A stretch of 6,478 nt of DNA from FEN-1099 sp964511015. Lineage in GTDB: Bacteria; Lernaellota; Lernaellaia; Lernaellales; Lernaellaceae. The notes below the pieces were generated by a model that did not search any database, had not been told where the DNA came from, and saw only the letters and a program-made list of their open reading frames with translations. Below are positions 1 to 6,401 of this stretch, piece after piece. A program made the translations under genes and the position numbers. The DNA lies in the NCBI GenBank assembly GCA_964511015.1, contig CAZEDX010000139.1, positions 1-6,478 on the forward strand, given 5' to 3'. Numbering within the stretch: the first letter of the stretch is position 1; each line of letters opens with the position of its first letter.

Positions 1-18
1 CAGAATCGTTTGTGCCAT

Positions 19-58
19 GGGGTGCCTTCCTTTCTTGCAGTGAGAGGTCTGGCACTCC
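19..58 (+). other. Imperfect hairpin in the leader
   Basis: An outer 8-bp stem pairs GGGGTGCC (19-26) with GGCACTCC (51-58), including one G-U pair. An inner 6-bp stem pairs CCTTTC (29-34) with GAGAGG (42-47), also with one G-U pair. They are separated by a small internal loop and closed by a 7-nt loop. No T-tract follows, so it is not a standard intrinsic terminator of an upstream plus-strand gene. It could be a structured mRNA leader or a chance fold; the pairing was found by eye. Confidence 0.3.
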
Positions 59-229
59 TACTTCGCTTAAGCCGCTGACACAAGATACATTACACCACCC
101 GGACGGGCTATTGGCTTGCGGGGTAAGCGCATCCAGTGATACATTTTTATGGTTGTGGCAGTGTCGTTCCCTACCTCCCCGGGCACGGCGGAGCGCAGCA
201 GGAGAGAAAAACCTATCCGTAGCCAGAAA

Positions 230-234
230 AGAGG
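230..234 (+). promoter_or_regulatory. Ribosome binding site fixing the protease start
   Basis: AGAGG lies seven bases upstream of the ATG at 242. The same frame stays open to an ATG at 149, but that codon has no purine-rich motif in front of it and would place about 31 basic, polar residues before the hydrophobic signal sequence. The site therefore favours 242 as the start. Confidence 0.75.
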
Positions 235-241
235 TTTTCTG

Positions 242-3200
242 ATGAACCGCTCCAGGATTGTGTTAGTGATATTTGTATTGCTGACGGTCGTGGCGGCAAC
301 CGCCTATGGCGGCCTGCGCTGGATCAAGATCGACGGCACGATCACATCCCAGACTCCGGAAGTAGCAATCAGTCAGAACAACTCCTCGTCGCTGGCTTTC
401 CGCGTCCATTTTCCCGGTTTTGTGGTCAACGACATTGACGCCGGCGGTCAGCTCTGGCAACGCCTTTCGTTCCGGAACATGGCCGAGCACGCTTTCCCGG
501 GCGAGCCGGCGGTGCCGGTGTTGTCGCGCTGGGTTGCCGTGCCGGATGGGGCGGAACCGGTGCTCAAAGTGACCGCCTCTGGTGCGCGCACGATCCGCGA
601 CATCAATCTCATACCGGCCCAGGCTCCGGCGCCCGACTGCTATTGCGAGGACGAGCCGGGGTTCGAAATCGATCCCACGATCTATTCGAACGCCGACGCC
701 TTTCCGGGCAGACTGTTTGAAATGGAAAAACCGGTGGTGGTGCGCGGCCTGCGCCTGATGCGAGTCAACCTCTACCCGGTGCAGGTACGCCCGGCGATTG
801 AACAGGCCGTGGTCTACAGCGACTTCGATGTGACGATCGAATTTCGCGGCAGCAAGGGCAGGTTCTTCACCGACCGCCGCGCCCGCAGCTTCCAGAACGT
901 CTACGGCCTGGCAATGAACCACATGGCGTTCCGCTCGGAACCCCTGCCCTACCTCGGCGGCAAGAGCGAGGGCGGCGCCGAGTACGTGATCATCTGCGGA
1001 CCCCTTTTCGAGGATGCGGCCCAACAGTTGGCTGATTGGAAAAACCTTCAGGGCTACGACACCGAGGTTTACACGACCGCGGAAACCGGCACATCGGTCG
1101 CGGCAATCAAGACCTGGATCAAAAACGCCTACGACACATGGGACCCGGCGCCCGAATGGATCCTCTTCCTCGGCGATGCCGAGTTCATCAGTCCGACCTA
1201 TGACAGCGACGACGGCGTGGCCTCCGACCTTTATTACCTGACGGTCGACGGCGACGACGAGTGGGAAGACATCCACTCCGGCCGTATATCAGTGGATACC
1301 GCCGCCCAGGCGGAAAAGCGCGTGACCGACATCATCAACTACGAACGCGATCCGATCGACAACGACTCCTTCTACACCAATGCGTATTTCGCCGCCTATT
1401 GGCAGGATGGCGGCGGCGGCTACGAAGACCGCCGCTTCCTGCGCACCAGCGAAGAAACGTACCAGTGGTTCCACCAGTTCATGCCCAACAGCCCGTTCAC
1501 GCCACACCGCATCTACGTCACCGACAGCTACGTGACGCCGCTGTATTGGAACCAGTCCTACTACCTGTGGACGGCGTCATGGTGGACCTATTCACCGGTC
1601 AACATCGTGCCGGAACTGTTGCGGTCCAACGGTTTCGCGTGGGACGGCGACGCGGGGGACATCACTGCGGCGGTCAACGGCGGTACGGCGTTCATTACCC
1701 ATCGCGACCATGGTGAGGAAACCGGCTGGGCCGACCCCGCCTTTTACGTCAGCAACGTCAACGGCTTGAACAACGGCGATAAGTTGCCGACCGTGTGGTC
1801 GATCAACTGCCTCACCGGCGATTACGATGGTGAAACCGGTTACGGCGTGCCCGACCCCTGCTTCAGTGAAGCATGGGAACGCAACCCGAACGGCGGCGCC
1901 GTTGGTATCATGGCGTCGACCGAGCTCAGCTATTCCGGCCGCAACGACCGCATGTTCTGGGGTTGGCTGGATTCAATGTGGCCGGACTTTGAGCCGGACT
2001 ACCCGACCGACAAGGCCAATGAACCCGAATGGCGCCAGGCGGCGTTGATGCTCTACGGCAAGATGTACATGAGCATGCACTACGCCGACGACCCCTACCG
2101 TATGATCGGTATCGAGGAGTTCCACTACTTCGGCGATCCGACGCAAGAAATGTATGCCGGCGTTCCGGGTGAGATGGAAATCTCGCACTTGCCGCTGTTG
2201 CCGATGGGCTCAGTCAGCTTCGACGTCTCCGTCGATGTGGATAACGCACTGGTTTCGTTGACCCAGAACGGCGTCATTCTCGGCCGCGCTTACAGTTCGG
2301 GTGGGAATGCGCACTTGGTATTCGACGCACCGATCGCCAGTACGGACGACGTCCACCTGGTGGTGACGCGTTACACCTATCACCCGTACGAAACCGACAT
2401 CATGGTCGGCGCGACCTCCGATGGCGTGGTCAACCTCGACCAAGAGGTATACACCGAAGACAGCACCATCGGCGTGTCGGTGTCCGATGCGGACCTGTCC
2501 GGCGAAGGCACCTACAACCTAATCGTAAAGAGCGACAGCGAACCGGCCGGAGAAACGGTGGTTTGCACCGAATACCTCGATACGGGCACGTTCTTCGGTG
2601 AGTTGCCGGTTGCGACCAACTCCGCCGGCGACGGCACTTTGTTGATCGCCAACGGCGACGACATTTCGGTCACGTATCATGACGAAGATACCGGGTCCGG
2701 CAGCCCAGCCGACAAAACTGACACCGCTTACGCCGACACCGCGGCGCCGACGTTCGCCGGCGCGGCCAGCGCAGTCGGTGGCGACGAGCAGATAACGGTG
2801 ACCTGGGCGGCGGCCACGGATTTGACCCCGCCGATCACCTACCAGATCTATCGCGCTGAATACAGCGGCGGCGAGGACTTCGATACGCCGTTGGCGGAAA
2901 CCAACAAACTGGCCTACATTGACAAAAACCTGCCGAACATGAAGGCCTATTACTACATCGTGCGGTCGACCGACAAGTTCGGCCATCAGGACACGAATAC
3001 AGTCGAAGTATACGACATGACTGTCGGTCCGGTGACGATTTGGGAAGAGGATTTTGACGACAAGGCCGGCATTCCGGACGACTGGGAGATCGTCAATGGT
3101 GGCAGCGCCAGCTACACCTGGTCAGACGATAATCCGTGCAGTCGTTCCGACGACAACTGGACCGGCGAATTCGTCATTGCCGACTCCGACTGCTCCGGCA

Positions 3201-4432
3201 GCGGCGCGCTGTGGAACGACTCGTTGATCACGCCGGCGATCGATGCTTCGAACTACACCGATGTCAAGTTGTACTTCACCCACGACTTCACGTTCTGCAG
3301 CGGCTATGGCGATGACTATGCGATCATCGACGTTTCCAACGACGGCGGCACGACCTGGAACAACGTTGTCAGTTGGACCGGTACCAGCCGTGCAGGCCTG
3401 GAAGAGATTGACGTTTCCACCTGGGTGGACAGCCAGGCCAATGTCAAATTCCGCTTCACCTACACCGGCAACTACGACTACTGGTGGGGTATCGACAACC
3501 TGCAACTGATCGGTCTGATGCCGGCAGAGCCGGCGCAAATCATCGATTTCGTCGGCGATGCACTTCAGGGTCCAGCGCCTCTGGAAGTGACCTTCACGGC
3601 CGATATTGACGGCGTGGTTTCCTCTCTGGATTGGAACTTCGGCGACGGCAGCGAAATCACGCATGAGCCGTCCCCCACCCATACCTTTACCACACCGGGT
3701 ATCTACAACGTGACGTTGACGGCCCATGGTCCGTACGGCGACGACGAGATGGTGAAGAACGGGTACGTCATAGTCGATTGCCCGACGCCAACGGTTGACT
3801 TCGAAGCCGACGTGACGACCGGCGAGGTGCCGCTCGACGTGAGCTTCACCAACCTGTCGTCATTCGAAACCGGTTGCGAAGCCGAATCGATCGAGTGGGA
3901 CTTCGGCGACGGCGAAACGTCCACCGACACCGATCCCGTGCATACCTACAACACGCCGGGCACCTATACGGTTACCCTGACCTACACCACGACGTGGGGT
4001 GACGGCGAATACAGCGAAGCCAAAACCGCCTACGTCACGGTCGAATGCGGCGTGCCCGACGCCGATTTCAGCGTCGACGTGACCGAAGGCGAGGCGCCGT
4101 TGACCGTGCAGCTGACCGACGAATCGGTGGCCGCGGACGCTTGCGCCATCTCCAGTTGGACCTGGTATTACGGCCAGTCGCTTGACGACATGATGTCGGT
4201 GGACGGTCAGAATCCAGCGATTACCCTGACCGAACCAGGCGTCTACCACGTTGCACTGCGCGTCAAGAACGAAGCCGGCGAGGATCAGGAAACCAAGACC
4301 GATCTGATCACTGTCAGCGAATCGGGCGCTGACGATGACGCCGATGATGATGACGACGATACGGATGACGACGTCGACAATCAGAGCGACGATGATGACG
4401 ATGACGATGACGATAGCGGCTGCGGGTGTTGA
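242..4432 (+). CDS. Secreted gingipain-type (C25) cysteine protease with FnIII, adhesin-like and PKD domains and Asp-rich CGC tail
   Basis: A 1396-residue exported endopeptidase. A Sec signal peptide (about 1-21, Ala-Thr-Ala before the likely cut) is followed by a C25-type propeptide (about 48-210). The catalytic domain runs from about 247 to 640. In it, DWKN-type and GDAEF-type motifs, SDLYY, SGRIS and NYER match the order of motifs in Porphyromonas RgpB. His490 (HGEETGWADP) and Cys523 (NCLTGDYD) fit the catalytic His211/Cys244, with the same 33-residue spacing. The domain ends at FGDP (630-633). Next come a gingipain-like Ig domain (about 645-725), an all-beta module (728-833), a FnIII-like domain (836-925), a jelly-roll/cleaved-adhesin-like domain (931-1091) and three PKD-type domains (1098-1180, 1181-1269, 1270-1360). 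PKD1 has WNFGDG, PKD2 has WDFGDG, and PKD3 is degenerate. Residues 1362-1396 hold 22 Asp and end SGCGC. No type IX C-terminal domain is recognised. The family assignment is strong by motif; substrate and secretion route are inferred. The gene appears monocistronic and ends at a shared stem-loop. Confidence 0.93.
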   Translation: MNRSRIVLVIFVLLTVVAATAYGGLRWIKIDGTITSQTPEVAISQNNSSSLAFRVHFPGFVVNDIDAGGQLWQRLSFRNMAEHAFPGEPAVPVLSRWVAVPDGAEPVLKVTASGARTIRDINLIPAQAPAPDCYCEDEPGFEIDPTIYSNADAFPGRLFEMEKPVVVRGLRLMRVNLYPVQVRPAIEQAVVYSDFDVTIEFRGSKGRFFTDRRARSFQNVYGLAMNHMAFRSEPLPYLGGKSEGGAEYVIICGPLFEDAAQQLADWKNLQGYDTEVYTTAETGTSVAAIKTWIKNAYDTWDPAPEWILFLGDAEFISPTYDSDDGVASDLYYLTVDGDDEWEDIHSGRISVDTAAQAEKRVTDIINYERDPIDNDSFYTNAYFAAYWQDGGGGYEDRRFLRTSEETYQWFHQFMPNSPFTPHRIYVTDSYVTPLYWNQSYYLWTASWWTYSPVNIVPELLRSNGFAWDGDAGDITAAVNGGTAFITHRDHGEETGWADPAFYVSNVNGLNNGDKLPTVWSINCLTGDYDGETGYGVPDPCFSEAWERNPNGGAVGIMASTELSYSGRNDRMFWGWLDSMWPDFEPDYPTDKANEPEWRQAALMLYGKMYMSMHYADDPYRMIGIEEFHYFGDPTQEMYAGVPGEMEISHLPLLPMGSVSFDVSVDVDNALVSLTQNGVILGRAYSSGGNAHLVFDAPIASTDDVHLVVTRYTYHPYETDIMVGATSDGVVNLDQEVYTEDSTIGVSVSDADLSGEGTYNLIVKSDSEPAGETVVCTEYLDTGTFFGELPVATNSAGDGTLLIANGDDISVTYHDEDTGSGSPADKTDTAYADTAAPTFAGAASAVGGDEQITVTWAAATDLTPPITYQIYRAEYSGGEDFDTPLAETNKLAYIDKNLPNMKAYYYIVRSTDKFGHQDTNTVEVYDMTVGPVTIWEEDFDDKAGIPDDWEIVNGGSASYTWSDDNPCSRSDDNWTGEFVIADSDCSGSGALWNDSLITPAIDASNYTDVKLYFTHDFTFCSGYGDDYAIIDVSNDGGTTWNNVVSWTGTSRAGLEEIDVSTWVDSQANVKFRFTYTGNYDYWWGIDNLQLIGLMPAEPAQIIDFVGDALQGPAPLEVTFTADIDGVVSSLDWNFGDGSEITHEPSPTHTFTTPGIYNVTLTAHGPYGDDEMVKNGYVIVDCPTPTVDFEADVTTGEVPLDVSFTNLSSFETGCEAESIEWDFGDGETSTDTDPVHTYNTPGTYTVTLTYTTTWGDGEYSEAKTAYVTVECGVPDADFSVDVTEGEAPLTVQLTDESVAADACAISSWTWYYGQSLDDMMSVDGQNPAITLTEPGVYHVALRVKNEAGEDQETKTDLITVSESGADDDADDDDDDTDDDVDNQSDDDDDDDDDSGCGC
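4331..4414 (+). repeat. Low-complexity GAY (Asp) codon tract
   Basis: This tract of the protease gene encodes the Asp-rich tail: 22 Asp codons interrupted by Ala, Thr, Val, Asn, Gln and Ser. By count there are 11 GAC and 11 GAT codons in mixed order. The protein composition is therefore kept without a pure trinucleotide repeat, as expected if the acidic tail is selected at the protein level. The Ser-Gly-Cys-Gly-Cys end follows directly, then TGA. Confidence 0.85.
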
Positions 4433-4461
4433 GTCGTCCTTGAACGTTTGAGTCCCGAGGC

Positions 4462-4490
4462 AAAGGGAGCGGCGGACAGCCGCTCCCTTT
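4462..4490 (+). terminator. Stem-loop terminator between convergent genes
   Basis: AAAGGGAGCGGC (4462-4473) pairs perfectly with GCCGCTCCCTTT (4479-4490), giving a 12-bp stem with a 5-nt loop. On the plus strand it is followed by a U-rich stretch (TTTATTTAA, overlapping the arm), 30 bp beyond the protease stop. On the minus strand it begins two bases after the phosphatase-gene stop and has only the three T of the arm. It is best as a terminator for the protease gene and may also serve the convergent gene. Confidence 0.85.
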
Positions 4491-4492
4491 AT

Positions 4493-6262
4493 TTAACGCA
4501 GATAGCCGAGACTACGCAGGTACTGCCGATCTCCAGGCAGAATGGCCTGCCGCAACTGGCGCCGCCACGCAAGAAATTCGGGGCTGTCCAGGGTGTCTAC
4601 GTATTCCACCGGGCGCTTCGACATCACCTGCGGATCGATCATCTCGCTGATCACCCTTCCGGTCATATCTCGTCCGACCGGCTTCTGTTTTAGATAGAGC
4701 AACGTCGGAGCCACATCATACAATGATAGTTGTTCGACGCGACGCCCCTGGGCGATGCCGGGGCCAGCGGCCAGGAACACGCCGGGATCATTGCGATCGT
4801 GAAAGTTGGAGGCGTAGTTGAAACACAGTGGCCCGAGCGTTTCGAGGTCGGCGACCAAACAGCCTATAGTCCGCACCGGCGCGGCCACGCGTAGAGTGAG
4901 CGAATCGCCGTTGCGCTCGAGAAGGAGCAACGGCTTCCGTCCTAGCCGCGAATCCTGTATTCGTGTGTTGAGGAAAGCGTACAAAGCATCCGTTGCCCCG
5001 CGGGTGGACTGAACTGGGCTGATCGTCACCTCTTTCGTCGAAACCGTGTAATAGATCCGATGTCCCGACGCCACATCACGCAACAACGGATAGGCTTCAT
5101 CCCGCCAATGCCAGCGCCAGCGGAAACGGAATCCATGCCAATCCGATTCAACCTCACCGGCCGCCTGTTGTAATTCATCTGGAAAACCCCAAGCCAGCCG
5201 AGCGCGCTCGTTCAGATCGATGTAGACCTGCGGCGCGTGCGCGTGGAATCCGTGGTCAGACACCACAAATACGTAGTCTTTCGGATGCTGATCCAGAATC
5301 TGACCCAGTTGGCGATCTAGTTCCTGGTAAAAACGAACGATTCGCTCGGCATCGTCCACGCGGGCGGTCACCAGCGACTCAATTTCCGGCCGCAAACCGG
5401 CGCCGCCAAGCACGTGGTGCAACAGGTAGAAGAAATAGCCCTGGTGCTGCAGGAAATCCGTGTGGCGCTGGATTGCCGCCATGACCTGAAACCGGTTGGC
5501 ATTCAGTACCAACTGAGTTGCGGCGCAGGCGGTCGGCAGACCGGTATCCGTCATGTTCGTCCTGGGCAGCCTGGCAAAAAATGCCTCTGGCGAACGAATG
5601 GGCGGTAACCACTCGTATTGCTGGAATAGCGTAGCCCGCGGGTACTCATGCGGCGTCGGGCAGTAGAAATAGTCGACAATGGCCAGCCCATCCCCCTCCG
5701 GCCCGGCCAACACGTCCCACCAACGAGTGGCATTGACCGCGCCGGACGGGAGGTTCCACAGCTCGTCGCGATTGGCATGGATCAACAACGGCTCAGCAGG
5801 CCGGCCGGTGGCCAGAGAGGTCCACGACACCGGCGAAAAGGCTTCGTCGGTTTTCAGCCATCCATAGCTGCCTTGCGCCATCAACCGTTGGAAGTTCGGG
5901 AGCAGACCACGTTCCGCCAACGGGGCCAGAATCTGCCAGGTCGCACCATCCAGCCCATAGAAGATCACGCGAGCCGACGTGGCGTCACCCGTGCCGTAGG
6001 AATTACGATCCTTTCCGGCGGGCGGTTGCACAGCATCGACCTGTTTTTGGTAGGTCTCCCACAGGCCGACCTGTTCGCTGATCATCGCGGTCGTGAGCGG
6101 AATGGCTTGACGGCTCAGTTCCTCGGCATACGGCAGCATTGCCGGAACGTCTTTTTCCGTGTGCGCGATGCGTCGTGGCCGTGTGGACGGGGAGCACGCG
6201 ACAATTACCATTGCCACGATCAACCCGGCCGCGATTCGCTGGATGTTCACGCGAACAGTCAT
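4493..6262 (-). CDS. Alkaline phosphatase superfamily (type I phosphodiesterase-like) lipoprotein
   Basis: A 589-residue predicted lipoprotein. The N-terminus has a short basic stretch, a hydrophobic segment (10-22) and a lipobox Ile-Val-Ala-Cys ending at Cys23. Ser-Pro follows, with no +2 Asp, so outer membrane sorting is likely in a diderm. The superfamily is shown by GLDGAT (metal ligand Asp105), GLLPNFQRL (119-127), SPVSWTSLATG (143-153), VVSDHGFH (333-340, Asp336/His337), HDRNDPGVF (from His488) and LYDVAPTLL (514-522). It ends in RSLGYLR, a common close for this group. By offset from the TG motif, Ser143 aligns with the nucleophile Thr of nucleotide pyrophosphatases; Thr148 is a less likely alternative. 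The usual D-x-x-x-H metal motif appears as Y-L-L-H-H (279-283). It is probably a hydrolase of phosphate mono- or diesters or a phosphotransferase; the substrate cannot be read. The ATG at 6262 is the first in frame after an upstream TGA, but its ribosome binding site is poor. Confidence 0.88.
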   Translation of the reverse strand: MTVRVNIQRIAAGLIVAMVIVACSPSTRPRRIAHTEKDVPAMLPYAEELSRQAIPLTTAMISEQVGLWETYQKQVDAVQPPAGKDRNSYGTGDATSARVIFYGLDGATWQILAPLAERGLLPNFQRLMAQGSYGWLKTDEAFSPVSWTSLATGRPAEPLLIHANRDELWNLPSGAVNATRWWDVLAGPEGDGLAIVDYFYCPTPHEYPRATLFQQYEWLPPIRSPEAFFARLPRTNMTDTGLPTACAATQLVLNANRFQVMAAIQRHTDFLQHQGYFFYLLHHVLGGAGLRPEIESLVTARVDDAERIVRFYQELDRQLGQILDQHPKDYVFVVSDHGFHAHAPQVYIDLNERARLAWGFPDELQQAAGEVESDWHGFRFRWRWHWRDEAYPLLRDVASGHRIYYTVSTKEVTISPVQSTRGATDALYAFLNTRIQDSRLGRKPLLLLERNGDSLTLRVAAPVRTIGCLVADLETLGPLCFNYASNFHDRNDPGVFLAAGPGIAQGRRVEQLSLYDVAPTLLYLKQKPVGRDMTGRVISEMIDPQVMSKRPVEYVDTLDSPEFLAWRRQLRQAILPGDRQYLRSLGYLR

Positions 6263-6360
6263 GCAAAAACCATGACACGGATCCGTCGCCTTGACAAACG
6301 CCGTGCCGGTCCGACTTGCCGAATGACGCCGTGCAAGACATCATGACTGAACACACCTCT

Positions 6361-6366
6361 GGGAGG
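6361..6366 (+). promoter_or_regulatory. GGGAGG Shine-Dalgarno-like motif near the right-hand gene
   Basis: This is the only strong purine motif upstream of the partial right-hand gene. It sits five bases before an in-frame CTG (6372). It is 26 bases before the in-frame GTG (6393) and 35 before the ATG (6402), too far to serve either directly. Either the gene starts at the non-canonical CTG, or the motif is coincidental. It also lies inside a 14-codon frame (6343-6387). Confidence 0.25.
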
Positions 6367-6401
6367 CGATCCTGGCGATTCCGGTAAGTAGCGTGGTCCG
6401 C

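Larger units (their letters stand above)
1..241. other. Non-coding leader upstream of the protease gene
   Basis: No convincing gene is visible. A 76-codon plus-strand frame (12-242) reads as low-quality sequence with no recognisable domain, and its TGA overlaps the protease ATG by one base. The segment holds an imperfect hairpin (19-58), two copies of the octamer GATACATT (84-91 and 138-145), and the ribosome binding site of the next gene. No good sigma-70 hexamer pair was found. The region is less GC-rich than the downstream gene, as expected for an intergenic region. The 3' end of an upstream gene or its terminator could lie just outside the left edge. Confidence 0.6.

Noticed and set aside
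149..241. Upstream ATG at 149 as the protease start
   Set aside because: No ribosome binding site. It would add about 31 charged residues before a good signal peptide that starts at 242.
12..242. 76-codon frame ending at the protease ATG (TGATG overlap)
   Set aside because: No domain, no ribosome binding site, and composition unlike protein. The protease has its own Shine-Dalgarno, so coupling is not needed.
263..1276. 337-codon open frame antisense to the protease gene
   Set aside because: It lies wholly within a gene with clear family motifs. Long antisense frames are expected in GC-rich coding DNA, and the translation shows no recognisable domain.
6277..6286. Ten-base palindrome ACGGATCCGT upstream of the lipoprotein gene
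   Set aside because: It does not extend beyond ten bases and no partner copy is present, so chance is likely; an operator cannot be supported.
6291..6296. Perfect TTGACA -35-like hexamer in the divergent spacer
   Set aside because: No acceptable -10 hexamer 15-19 bases downstream, so it is not called as a promoter.
5648..6346. 232-codon plus-strand frame opposite the lipoprotein gene
   Set aside because: It is antisense to a gene with intact superfamily motifs and shows no domain of its own.
6343..6387. 14-codon frame before the right-hand gene
   Set aside because: No ribosome binding site, no run of regulatory codons and no attenuator hairpin after it. It is too short to support as a leader peptide.
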